Positions 19,578 through 28,035 of a DNA stretch of 64,000 nt are shown here, in pieces (the first letter of the stretch is position 1; each line of letters begins with the position of its first letter). The notes under the pieces are model-generated. The model worked only from the letters and a program-made list of their open reading frames with translations, searched no databases and was not told where the DNA came from. A program made the position numbers and the translations under genes. The DNA is from Nitrospirota bacterium (GTDB lineage Bacteria > Nitrospirota > Nitrospiria > Nitrospirales > UBA8639), in contig JAQBUF010000010.1 in the NCBI GenBank assembly GCA_027623995.1, positions 1 to 64,000 of the forward strand, written 5' to 3'.

Positions 19578-20045
19578 TTAATCGTTGGGCGGTTCAAAAT
19601 GTCCGGAAGGACGAGTCTGCCAGGGAACAGTGGCAGTTCTGGCTTGCTTGAGAAGACTTTTGAGATTCACTTCAGCAGCTCGGAGGAGTTTCGGTTCCCC
19701 ATGGCGAAGCAACGAGGTCAGGAGCACATACATGTCCCGCTCCATTTGATTGCCTCGAAGGATGCGTTCGGTCACAGGATCAGGGGAATCAAGATTTGGA
19801 TAGACGGATTCCTCACCATCTGGATCGCCAAGTAACAATTCAATGGCTTTCGGAGTGCTATAGAGCCAAGCCGGTGAAACCGCAAGACCTTTGGCTAGAG
19901 CCTCAACCATAGATACTGATGGATCAAGAGCACCGGTCTCCACGGCTTCAATCGTAGAAGAATCCACTCCAGATTCAGTAGCGAGTTTCGAGACAGAGTA
20001 TTGTCGGGCTTTCCGCCAAGCTTGCATGGTTTCGTTGATCGGCAT
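19578..20045 (-). CDS. XRE-family helix-turn-helix protein
   Basis: About 155 residues. An N-terminal Cro/C1-type HTH occupies residues about 6-60: MQAWRKARQYSVSKLATESG (scaffold and first helix), VDSSTIEAVETG (recognition helix region) and SVSMVEALAKGLAVSPAWL. The C-terminal half (residues 75-155) is unlike a known sensor domain and contains MERDMYVLLTSLLRHGEP. It probably regulates transcription of unknown targets, perhaps itself. The ATG at 20045 is chosen over an in-frame TTG at 20054. It lies 35 bp downstream of the FG-GAP gene on the same strand and may be co-transcribed. Confidence 0.85.
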   Translation of the reverse strand: MPINETMQAWRKARQYSVSKLATESGVDSSTIEAVETGALDPSVSMVEALAKGLAVSPAWLYSTPKAIELLLGDPDGEESVYPNLDSPDPVTERILRGNQMERDMYVLLTSLLRHGEPKLLRAAEVNLKSLLKQARTATVPWQTRPSGHFEPPND

Positions 20046-20080
20046 TGGTGGCAATCATAGCGAAGGAAGATGGTGTTCGT

Positions 20081-21373
20081 CTACCTCTGTCTATCAGCCG
20101 CTGACTCTAGCGCGTTTGGCTTCTCGGCAATAGAAATTTCAAACTGATGCACTAACCCTGCATCTGGCATGCTCGGTAAATCACCATAGGGCGATCCCAC
20201 CATGACTGAATCACCCGTGCCACTTAAAGAAAACCCGAACAAATCAGCGACGCCTGTCATTGAAGAAGGATTAGAAATTTTCATGTGCAAGTTTTTGGTT
20301 GTTCGGTCAAAAACAAACACCGATCCAGCATCGACTCCCGCTGAATCGTCTCCCGGTGCCGCGACGACAATAGACTCATCCAGAAGCGCCACAGCCTCAC
20401 CAAAGTGATCGCCCTTCTGCGGATCCGGAGCTTCGAGTTTTTTCACAAATTGCCCCGCGCTGGTATAAAGATACACGGCACCAGCCTCCGGGTGAATGGT
20501 CCCTCTTCCCAACGCACCGACCACCAAGAGTTCTTGATCCCCGGCCAATGCCCATCCAAAATATTCATCAGTCTGAGGATCAGGCGATTGAAGGGTAGCT
20601 TTCAATTCTCCATTAGTGTGATCAAACAAAAACACCTGTCCGTGATCTAGGGGATGGGTACCACTCATAGGAGCTCCAATGGCCAGAGTCTTCCCTAGAA
20701 ACATTAATGAATGTCCAAAACCATCGGGCTTGCTCTGCTTGGCCTGTGGCGAAGCAAAGGTCTGAAGAATTTTTCCATCGCTCAAATCCACGAGATAGGC
20801 TTCACCTACATCAAAGTTTGCCGAAGTACTCGCTCCAGGATCACCTATGGCTAACCATGGGCCCTGTGTCGCCAGCGCATGACCAAAGGCGGCCACTGTG
20901 GGATTTGGGCTATTCACCACCCGTTGAATTTTTCCTGTATCACGATCAAACACAGAAACTGACCCCACGGAACGCCGCCCCCCACCTTGTCCTCTCGGAG
21001 CACCAACAATCACATGCTGCGCGGTAAGGCCCAGCGACAGACCGAATAAATCATCGCCCATGGGCGCTTGTGGGACAAATTCCCGCATAAACTTTCCAGA
21101 CTCCCGTTGAAATAAAAATACTTTCCCCGTTTGTCCTCGCATTCCTGCCGAATGAGGTGCCCCCACAAGCACCTGAATCCCATCAGTTGCCACCGCGAAT
21201 CCAAACCCATCTAACAACGTCGGTTTGGAAGATTGCAGACGAGGCCCCTGTTCATAGACTTGTTGCCCCCACACCGTTTCACCAAGTCCTAATAAGAGAC
21301 AAAGGGAGGCCATCGCCTGAATGGCAAGAAAGGTGCGAACATTGGATGGATCTTTCAAATGATGTTGTTTCAC
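20081..21373 (-). CDS. Exported FG-GAP (integrin-like) beta-propeller protein
   Basis: 430 residues from a GTG at 21373 with GGAG five bases ahead. The signal peptide is FLAIQAMASLCLLLGLGETVWG. About seven repeats follow, each with a blade like FGFAVATDGIQVLVGAPHS, FGHALATQGPWLAIGDPGAS, FGHSLMFLGKTLAIGAP and FGEAVALLDESIVVAAPGDD, typical of FG-GAP propellers as in integrin alpha heads. They would fold into a secreted or outer-surface propeller, likely Ca2+-binding through Asp/Asn-rich loops. The role is unknown; adhesion or ligand binding is possible. Confidence 0.88.
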   Translation of the reverse strand: MKQHHLKDPSNVRTFLAIQAMASLCLLLGLGETVWGQQVYEQGPRLQSSKPTLLDGFGFAVATDGIQVLVGAPHSAGMRGQTGKVFLFQRESGKFMREFVPQAPMGDDLFGLSLGLTAQHVIVGAPRGQGGGRRSVGSVSVFDRDTGKIQRVVNSPNPTVAAFGHALATQGPWLAIGDPGASTSANFDVGEAYLVDLSDGKILQTFASPQAKQSKPDGFGHSLMFLGKTLAIGAPMSGTHPLDHGQVFLFDHTNGELKATLQSPDPQTDEYFGWALAGDQELLVVGALGRGTIHPEAGAVYLYTSAGQFVKKLEAPDPQKGDHFGEAVALLDESIVVAAPGDDSAGVDAGSVFVFDRTTKNLHMKISNPSSMTGVADLFGFSLSGTGDSVMVGSPYGDLPSMPDAGLVHQFEISIAEKPNALESAADRQR

Positions 21374-21511
21374 AACAACTCCGCGTTTGCCATGTTGGAA
21401 AGAGAGGTTCAATATAAGCCCGCACGACATCCTAGCATGAGCACCGAATTCGTTCACCCATCCCCAGCTTCATTCGGAGCAAGACGAATCCTGACACCAA
21501 AGAGGTAACTG

Positions 21512-22291
21512 ATGTCCTCCTGGCCTCTCCCTAAACGCGACCCCTGGTCTACACCCTTTGCCGAGATATTACTTTCCCAACTTGACATCACCCCCGGCCT
21601 ATCAATTCTGGATGTCGCCTGTGGGCATGGGATTCCAGCGTTTTATTTAGCGGATCAAACTGGGCCACTAGGAAAGGTACTGGGAATTGACGTCCACCCC
21701 ACCCAATTGGCAAGAGCGAGGTCAATTCAAGGTCAGCAATTACCATGGCTGGAGTTCGCAATACATGATGTTCGCCATTTGCCTGCCACCTTACCAGAGT
21801 TCGACCGCATCACCGGCAATCTATCTTTCATGTTCTTTCGGCCTGATCGCTTCACCGCGTTAAAAGGGTTAATCCAACACCTTCGTCCAGGCGGCCAAAT
21901 TGTGCTGACGTTTCCATCATTAGGAACCTTTAATTCGCTATGGCAGCAAGTGGAACAAGAAATGGACGCTCAGAATCTAGAAAAGGAACGGGAGAAGCTT
22001 TGGGAATATATTACAGAACGCCCCTCCGCCAAGGACGCTCAAACCTGGCTCGAACAATTAAAAATGGAAAATATTGTAGTTGAAGACCACCCACTCGAAG
22101 TCCAAACCGGACCCGGCCAAGAATTTCTCTGGCACCCGTTACTCCGCGGAGGATTTCTCGATGATGTGTTTGAATGCTTTGAAGACCAAGGGCAGGCGAA
22201 TACATTCATGGCAACGATATCGAATAATACCGAGAGCATTGTTCCGCTCTTCGCGCAACGATGCGTCATGGCTGGATGGAAGCCGAACTAA
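21512..22291 (+). CDS. Class I SAM-dependent methyltransferase
   Basis: 259 residues with a class I Rossmann methyltransferase core: motif I ILDVACGHGIPAFYLA (residues about 35-50), motif II LGIDVHP near residue 62, and motif IV-like FDRITGNLSFMFF near residue 105. The fold and order resemble the UbiE/Methyltransf_11 group, which methylates small molecules. A ribosome site AGAGGT precedes the ATG. The gene is single and divergent from the propeller gene, so context gives no substrate. Confidence 0.86.
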   Translation: MSSWPLPKRDPWSTPFAEILLSQLDITPGLSILDVACGHGIPAFYLADQTGPLGKVLGIDVHPTQLARARSIQGQQLPWLEFAIHDVRHLPATLPEFDRITGNLSFMFFRPDRFTALKGLIQHLRPGGQIVLTFPSLGTFNSLWQQVEQEMDAQNLEKEREKLWEYITERPSAKDAQTWLEQLKMENIVVEDHPLEVQTGPGQEFLWHPLLRGGFLDDVFECFEDQGQANTFMATISNNTESIVPLFAQRCVMAGWKPN

Positions 22292-22344
22292 ATTACACCC
22301 AATCGTCATTCCCGACCTTCAAAAATTCAATCTGCAGAAAAAAC

Positions 22345-22388
22345 AAAAGTGGAGTGGTCGATTAAACCAATTGGCCACTCCACTTTTT
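22345..22388. terminator. Bidirectional rho-independent terminator
   Basis: A 13-bp stem AAAAGTGGAGTGG / CCACTCCACTTTT with flanking A and T runs lies between the convergent methyltransferase and RRM genes. It can terminate transcripts from both sides. Confidence 0.88.
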
Positions 22389-22453
22389 AGAAAAACCAAT
22401 AGTTCCAATTCACACTGACTCCGACACTCTCAATGATTATTGAGGTTGCCTCA

Positions 22454-22729
22454 TCAAGATCCTCGTTCCATCGTGCGTGGGGGCATTGGTTTCGCTTCAT
22501 TCACGGTTAACTTCTGACCATCCATTTCCGATGAATGCAGTGCCGCCATAGCCGCTTCCGCTTCACTGGGTAAAGACATTTCGACAAAACCAAAACCGCG
22601 GGACTCTCCGGTCACCTTATCAGTAATCACTCGTGCAGACTGAACGCTACCATATTCACCAAACAAGCTTTCCACTTGAGCCGTTGTCACCGAAAATGGC
22701 AAGCCACCAACATACAATTTGGAACCCAT
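22454..22729 (-). CDS. RNA-binding protein with one RRM domain
   Basis: 91 residues forming one RNA recognition motif. RNP2 is KLYVGGLPF at residues 4-12 and RNP1 is RGFGFVEM near residue 45, with helix AQVESLFGEYG and a C-terminal basic tail. Such small glycine-rich RRM proteins bind single-stranded RNA and are often cold-induced in cyanobacteria and other bacteria. The ATG is preceded by AGGAGAACACAC. The gene ends at a bidirectional terminator. No partner gene is nearby. Confidence 0.93.
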   Translation of the reverse strand: MGSKLYVGGLPFSVTTAQVESLFGEYGSVQSARVITDKVTGESRGFGFVEMSLPSEAEAAMAALHSSEMDGQKLTVNEAKPMPPRTMERGS

Positions 22730-23014
22730 GTGTGTTCTCCTCTAAAAATATGACACTGCCTTGCTTGGAGAGAATAAGGATTGGAATGCGCGGGCCATAG
22801 AGGCGAAATTGGGACGACCTGTGGCTGACTTCCGACGTAACTCCCGGACAAGACAATATCGGTTGTGGACCTTGTTCGACCTTACTTCATCATCAGGCCC
22901 TACCCGATAAAGCAACCAGACTCTATCAAGACCCCAGGATGAATAGATAGGCCACAGTTTGCAGGACCTCCACCTACGGTGCCATGGCCTTTGTGTAACA
23001 AGGAAAGAAACAGA

Positions 23015-23137
23015 ATGGTAAATCTTCTCTTAGAGATAGAAGCGGGATTGATCGTCGCCAGCGTAGTTTCCCTGCTGAGTATGCCCGCATGGTTATTTCC
23101 CGGCATGAGCCATATGAAGGAAATTCGCTGTTTTTAA
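23015..23137 (+). CDS. Possible 40-residue membrane microprotein
   Basis: The interval 22730-23344 has no long gene. This short frame starts with ATG behind AAGGAAAG and encodes an acidic start (MVNLLLEIEAG), a hydrophobic segment (LIVASVVSLLSMPAWLF) and a short basic tail ending CF. The ribosome site and single transmembrane segment make it plausible, but conservation is unknown and it could be chance. Confidence 0.3.
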   Translation: MVNLLLEIEAGLIVASVVSLLSMPAWLFPGMSHMKEIRCF

Positions 23138-23344
23138 AAATGATCGACCCCCTTGATGATGATATTGAACCGCACACGTCACTCCCACCCTTATGCCCAT
23201 CATTAAAAGAAGGGTCTTCAACAGAAGATTCTCCCAAAACCAAAAGGGAAATGAGTCGAAAGTACTTCCTAGTCTCTTTACTCCCCTCACAGGCAGATCA
23301 TTCAATATGGAGGCTTGGTGCTAATATTTTTAGTGTTTTTCTAC

Positions 23345-23671
23345 TCATTCAGGACCATTTGCAGGCAAATCAATCACGTGACGTAGGTTGCCTTCAGATT
23401 CTGAATCTCGCTTATGGAGTTCAAATGGAGGGATATCGACCTGCAGGCGCCTTAACAATCGGCGCATAAATCTTTCGCTGGGGGCTTCGCAAATCCACAG
23501 GTACATCCCGGTTTCTAATTCCGCTCGATGCCGTTTCATGCGAAAGCGAGGGTCTTCCATGAAATAGGCAGACAAGAAACCCGTCACTGCATGCACCACC
23601 CAGTCATGTTCCTGGGTATATCGATAACTCATTCCGATTTCATGGACTTCGACTACATCGTCACCAGGCAT
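23345..23671 (-). CDS. Hypothetical protein, 108 residues
   Basis: A basic and acidic mixed protein with a ribosome site (AAAGAAAGGG) ahead of its ATG. It contains YTQEHDWVVHAVTGFLSAYF and a run of arginines (RFMRRLLRRLQ) in the second half. No membrane segment, signal peptide or motif was recognised. It diverges from the HugZ-like gene, which begins 172 bp away. Coding is likely but not certain. Confidence 0.55.
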   Translation of the reverse strand: MPGDDVVEVHEIGMSYRYTQEHDWVVHAVTGFLSAYFMEDPRFRMKRHRAELETGMYLWICEAPSERFMRRLLRRLQVDIPPFELHKRDSESEGNLRHVIDLPANGPE

Positions 23672-23843
23672 CGTTGCCCTTTCTTTAACACATGTTAAAA
23701 CTCATGGCGTATTGGACTCATTGATTGGCACAAGTTTCTCATGCCGAGAAAAATCGTTCAAGAGAGGCGTGATTGTGCTCGTCGTCAACCTTTGCTAAAT
23801 TCACTCGCCTATTTTATATCTGCCATCTGAACAAGGACACCAT

Positions 23844-24632
23844 ATGTCACAACATGCGACTCCCATGACGAATGATACCGATCCGCCTGAGCCACCTGAA
23901 CCGACGTATGCCGAACGGGCTCGAACCCTCATGCATATTGCGCCTGTCGCCACATTCTGCACAACGTCCCAGAAACATGCCGATTGGCCATTTGGATCAA
24001 TCGTCACCTACGGCCTGGATAATCAAGGAAACCCCACGTTTCTGATCAGTACCATGGCCATGCACACCAAAAATATTTCAGCCGATCCACGAGCCAGCGT
24101 TTTTGTCATGCAACCCGGTGGCGAAAACGACCCCTTGGGTGCCGCGCGCCTTACGGTGATGGGAAAAATCTCTAAAGTGCCAAAAGGTCAAGACGCTGAA
24201 ATTCGCGCACAATATTTAGCACGACACCCAAAAGCTGCTTATTGGGCCGACTTTGGGGATTTTTCTTTTTATCTCATGGACACCATTGATGTATATTATG
24301 TCGGTGGTTTTGGGTCGATGGGGTGGGTGACGGCGGAAGAATATGCTTTGGCCACAGTCGATCCACTTGCAGATGCTGGGACAGGAATCATTGAGCACCT
24401 GAATGCCGACCACAAGGACGCACTGCTGATTCTTGCTCGTGCCTCAGGCCAGCCTGACACCGATGAAGCCACCTTGACAGCTATTGATCGATTGGGATTT
24501 CATCTTCGACTGAAGATCAAAGACCGTTATACGGGGATGCGCTTAGGCTTTCCACAAGAACTCAAGAGCCCTGAGGATGCGCGACCAGTTTTCGTCAATA
24601 TGGTAAAACAGGCGCGCGAAGCATCCTCATAA
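23844..24632 (+). CDS. HugZ-like pyridoxamine-oxidase-fold protein with DUF2470
   Basis: 262 residues in two parts. Residues about 20-160 form a split-barrel FMN/heme-binding domain of the pyridoxamine 5'-phosphate oxidase type (VATFCTTSQ, WPFGSIVTYGLD, MHTKNISADPRASVFV). Residues about 175-255 form a DUF2470 domain containing EHLNADHKDALLILAR and MRLGFPQEL. This pairing is that of HugZ-type heme oxygenases and related proteins, so heme degradation or heme handling is the best guess, though flavin-linked activity is not excluded. It lies 48 bp upstream of ettA on the same strand. Confidence 0.87.
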   Translation: MSQHATPMTNDTDPPEPPEPTYAERARTLMHIAPVATFCTTSQKHADWPFGSIVTYGLDNQGNPTFLISTMAMHTKNISADPRASVFVMQPGGENDPLGAARLTVMGKISKVPKGQDAEIRAQYLARHPKAAYWADFGDFSFYLMDTIDVYYVGGFGSMGWVTAEEYALATVDPLADAGTGIIEHLNADHKDALLILARASGQPDTDEATLTAIDRLGFHLRLKIKDRYTGMRLGFPQELKSPEDARPVFVNMVKQAREASS

Positions 24633-24680
24633 TAATAACGACCTCAAGACCACACGTAGGCAGTAATATGAAGGAGTGAT

Positions 24681-26366
24681 ATGGCCACCAACGACAAACA
24701 AATCATTTTCTCCTTAATCGGCGTTGGACGAGTCCATCCGCCGAAGAAGCAAGTACTCAAAGACATTTACTTGTCATTTTACTACGGCGCAAAGATTGGG
24801 GTCTTGGGACTAAACGGATCAGGGAAAAGCTCACTCCTTCGCATCATTGCCGGAATCGACAAAGACTATCTTGGCGAAATCACCATGTCCAAAGGCTATA
24901 CCGTTGGCATCTTGGAGCAGGAACCGAATCTCGATCCAGAGAAAACCGTCAAAGAAGTCGTGGAAGAAGCGCGAAAAGAACTCATCGATATGCTGACGGA
25001 ATACGAGGCCGTGAGTAACCGGCTTGGCAAACCGATGGAGCCTGATGAAATGGAAAAGCTCTTGGAAAAGCAAAGCACGCTTCAAGAAAAAATTGAGGCG
25101 GTCGATGGTTGGGAGTTAGAAAATCAACTCGACATTGCCATGGATGCACTCCGCTGTCCCCCACCCGACACCAAAATCGGGATCCTCTCTGGAGGAGAGA
25201 AACGGCGTGTGGCGTTGTGCCGCCTGATGATCCAAGAACCTGACATCTTATTACTAGACGAGCCCACCAACCATTTGGATGCCGAATCAGTCCAATGGCT
25301 CGAAGACCACTTGCAACAATACAAAGGCACGGTCATTGCCGTTACCCATGATCGCTATTTCCTCGATAACGTCGCCGGATGGATTCTTGAACTCGATCGT
25401 GGGCAAGGTATTCCCTACGAAGGGAATTACTCATCATGGCTTGAGCAAAAACAAGCCCGCCTTGAAAAGGAAGAAAAAACCGAATCCAAACGACGAAAAA
25501 CTTTGGAACACGAATTGGAGTGGATTCGGATGTCGCCCAAAGGCCGACAGGCGAAGGGAAAAGCCCGCGTGACCCGCTACGAAGAACTCGTCAGCGAAGA
25601 ACACGAAAAGATGGCGAATGATTTGGAAATTTATATTCCTGCTGGTCCACGCCTAGGCGAAGTCGTCATCGAAGCCAAAGACCTCACGAAAGCCTTTGGC
25701 GACAAACTCCTCTTCGAAAATCTCTCGTTCAATTTACCTCGGGGTGGAATCGTTGGGGTCATCGGTCCAAACGGAGCAGGAAAGACCACGTTGTTCCGCA
25801 TGATCACCGGAGAAGAAAAGCCCGACACAGGCTCCTTCCATGTTGGGGATACCGTCAAGCTTGGGTACGTGGATCAAAACCGGACATTGGATGGAACCAA
25901 GAACGTGTGGGAAGTTATTTCTGGTGGACAAGACACCATCATGCTTGGGAAAAAAGAGATTAACTCACGGGCCTATGTCAGCCGTTTTAATTTTGGCGGC
26001 AACGATCAACAAAAGAAAGTCAATGATCTCTCAGGGGGAGAACGGAATCGCGTTCACCTCGCGAGCATGCTCAAAGAAGGCGCGAATGTCTTGATCTTGG
26101 ACGAACCCACCAACGATTTGGATGTCAATACCTTACGCGCGCTTGAAGAAGGCCTAGAACAATTCGGTGGCTGCGCTGTGGTCAGTAGCCATGACCGGTG
26201 GTTCTTAGACCGAATCGCCACACACATCTTGGCCTTCGAAGGCAACAGCCAAATCATCTGGTTTGAAGGTAACTACTCCGAATACGAAGCCAACCGCAAA
26301 AAACGCCTCGGCAAAGACGCCGACCAACCACATCGGATTCGGTACCGGAAGTTGGCGAGGAAGTAG
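24681..26366 (+). CDS. ettA: Energy-dependent translational throttle protein EttA
   Basis: 561-residue ABC-F ATPase that binds the ribosomal E site and gates entry into elongation according to ATP/ADP levels. Two ABC cassettes are present: Walker A GLNGSGKSS (near residue 42) and GPNGAGKTT (near 363), signatures LSGGEKRR and LSGGERNR, and Walker B ILLLDEPTNHLD and VLILDEPTNDLD. The linker between cassettes holds the arm and P-site tRNA-interaction region (RRKTLEHELEWIRMSPKGRQ). The start ATATGG is preceded by GAAGGAG. The length and the motif pattern fit EttA rather than Uup or YheS. Confidence 0.96.
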   Translation: MATNDKQIIFSLIGVGRVHPPKKQVLKDIYLSFYYGAKIGVLGLNGSGKSSLLRIIAGIDKDYLGEITMSKGYTVGILEQEPNLDPEKTVKEVVEEARKELIDMLTEYEAVSNRLGKPMEPDEMEKLLEKQSTLQEKIEAVDGWELENQLDIAMDALRCPPPDTKIGILSGGEKRRVALCRLMIQEPDILLLDEPTNHLDAESVQWLEDHLQQYKGTVIAVTHDRYFLDNVAGWILELDRGQGIPYEGNYSSWLEQKQARLEKEEKTESKRRKTLEHELEWIRMSPKGRQAKGKARVTRYEELVSEEHEKMANDLEIYIPAGPRLGEVVIEAKDLTKAFGDKLLFENLSFNLPRGGIVGVIGPNGAGKTTLFRMITGEEKPDTGSFHVGDTVKLGYVDQNRTLDGTKNVWEVISGGQDTIMLGKKEINSRAYVSRFNFGGNDQQKKVNDLSGGERNRVHLASMLKEGANVLILDEPTNDLDVNTLRALEEGLEQFGGCAVVSSHDRWFLDRIATHILAFEGNSQIIWFEGNYSEYEANRKKRLGKDADQPHRIRYRKLARK

Positions 26367-26395
26367 GAGGACTAACCTTAAGGAGAAAAAAATCG

Positions 26396-27175
26396 CTAGG
26401 TTGCAGCCTGAAATTTCAGACAAGACTTTTGGCAAGCCAGGATTACCCAGGTTGTGGCGAGGGCCGCTATGATGTGTTTCAGAGAATGACCACTCAGACA
26501 TCCGGTGTTTGCATACAATTCAGCATCGAAAAACTCCACAACTTTTGCCAACACATACGTTCCTAAGGTTGCCCAGAGAAAGAGGCTTCGCAACGATCGG
26601 GGACCGAATAGGCTGAGCATCACAGGAATGAGCACCATCGGGAGAAATTGCACCACGCCATAGGGCCGCAGATCACCCAACTCCCACAATTCCGTCCCAT
26701 ACCAATATCCTATCGAGACAACTCCAATTCCAATCAACGGCCATAGCAAGGCCTTCCCCAATTTTTGAGACACGCAATCCGCAATGATCATAGCCAGCAG
26801 CGCCATGAACGATACGGTCATGGGCAACCGATCCCAGACGAGTGTGGCATTGGTTGGATTCAGATGATAATAGGCAGACCCCACACCAACCAGAATCACA
26901 CCGATACAAAAGATGTAATAGGCTCGTCGCCTGTCCGTGGAGTCCAACACAAACCCTTGTGAACGGGATGCGAACAACCCGAGGATGCCCACGATCATAA
27001 ATGGCAGATTTGATGTGACATTAAAAAAATTGGGAATTCCCAGGAAGGTTCTCGTGTCGGCAAACGCATGATCGTGAGGATTTTGGGGAATGGGATCGAT
27101 GAACAACGGAACGGCTATTCCTGTGACAAGGAGAGCCATGAGAATACCCTGGTTCCAACTCAATCGAGAAATCAT
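26396..27175 (-). CDS. CREST-superfamily membrane hydrolase (alkaline ceramidase-like)
   Basis: 259 residues with about seven membrane segments. Metal-site residues of the CREST hydrolase family are visible: a Ser-x-x-x-His-like element in GSAYYHLNPTN (near residue 100), WDRLPMT (near 113), and the C-terminal histidine pair in SGHSLKH (near 230). Relatives include alkaline ceramidases, PAQR receptors and bacterial ceramidase-like enzymes. A zinc-dependent amide or ester hydrolase acting on a membrane lipid is likely; the substrate is unknown. It converges with ettA, 29 bp apart. Confidence 0.8.
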   Translation of the reverse strand: MISRLSWNQGILMALLVTGIAVPLFIDPIPQNPHDHAFADTRTFLGIPNFFNVTSNLPFMIVGILGLFASRSQGFVLDSTDRRRAYYIFCIGVILVGVGSAYYHLNPTNATLVWDRLPMTVSFMALLAMIIADCVSQKLGKALLWPLIGIGVVSIGYWYGTELWELGDLRPYGVVQFLPMVLIPVMLSLFGPRSLRSLFLWATLGTYVLAKVVEFFDAELYANTGCLSGHSLKHIIAALATTWVILACQKSCLKFQAAT

Positions 27176-27367
27176 CGTCCTCCGCTCCAGAATTCAGGAA
27201 ACAACCGTTGAAATACTTGCCATTGCCCCACCTAGAATTCCTTAACCCCAATACCGTACAATCTCCAAGTAAAGGAAGTGGACTAACCCGAGACCCAATC
27301 TTTTTCACCGACTATTGGCCAGACCTCAATTCCCCTTACCAACAGTCCAAGAAACAGGAATGCCCTT

Positions 27368-27589
27368 TTGAATATTCAAACACACCCAGACATTTGGATT
27401 GCACGCGTCATTGGCATCCTCGCCATTGCCTTGGGCTTTGTGTTAGGCATTGAGGGCTTGGAGCAGCCGGAGTCTCTGTGGCTCCCCACGGCATTGGGCT
27501 TAATCTTGACAGGACTTTGCGCACAAGGCTATGCCTTCTATCGCACCATTATCGAGAAGATTCAACCGGAGGATACAAAGGACTCATGA
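27368..27589 (+). CDS. Small two-segment membrane protein
   Basis: 73 residues from a TTG at 27368 behind a modest ACAGGA site. Two hydrophobic segments, IARVIGILAIALGFVLGI and LWLPTALGLILTGLCAQGYAF, are followed by a charged tail. Its stop overlaps the start of the next gene (ATGA at 27586), indicating translational coupling in a three-gene unit with the BamE-like and RlmL-like genes. The function is unknown. Confidence 0.65.
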   Translation: MNIQTHPDIWIARVIGILAIALGFVLGIEGLEQPESLWLPTALGLILTGLCAQGYAFYRTIIEKIQPEDTKDS

Positions 27590-28035
27590 TCGTGCATCGC
27601 GTTCTCTTGACCAGTACAACACGCCACCTGAGAACCCTGTTATTCTGGGCGACCTTGACCATTGTCATTCTTTCCCTAGATGCCTGTAGCCATTGGCGCG
27701 ACTCCTATCTCAAGGGCGCCGTGGAGGAAGCGACACAAGACGATATTGTAGCCAAACTCGGAGAGCCGTGGCGCAAAAAAGAATCCCTCCTCAATGGTGA
27801 TTCCACCTGGATTTATCGTTACACCTTAACCAAAGACGAACTCGATCCCATGGGAGTCAACACCTTAGGCAAAGGCGTGACCCAAGTGGCCAACTCCGCA
27901 GCCTCCCTGGTGGGTGCAGGAGATCCCAATCTCACGGTCAATAAGCCCAAATGCTTTCATTATGTGCTCACCTTTGATCAATCCAAAATCCTTCAGCGTT
28001 GGATTCGAGAATCCTGCGCTAGTACATCCCAATGA
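27586..28035 (+). CDS. BamE/SmpA-like exported protein
   Basis: 149 residues. The N-terminal hydrophobic stretch LLFWATLTIVILSLDAC ends in a cysteine; the LDAC context is a poor lipobox, so a lipoprotein is possible but not certain. The mature part resembles the SmpA/OmlA/BamE fold: VEEATQDDIVAKLGEPWRK and STWIYRYTL. That fold occurs in outer-membrane assembly lipoproteins and in other periplasmic proteins. Start 27586 overlaps the preceding gene by four bases, and the stop overlaps the RlmL-like start at 28032. An upstream in-frame ATG at 27478 is less likely. Confidence 0.7.
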   Translation: MIVHRVLLTSTTRHLRTLLFWATLTIVILSLDACSHWRDSYLKGAVEEATQDDIVAKLGEPWRKKESLLNGDSTWIYRYTLTKDELDPMGVNTLGKGVTQVANSAASLVGAGDPNLTVNKPKCFHYVLTFDQSKILQRWIRESCASTSQ

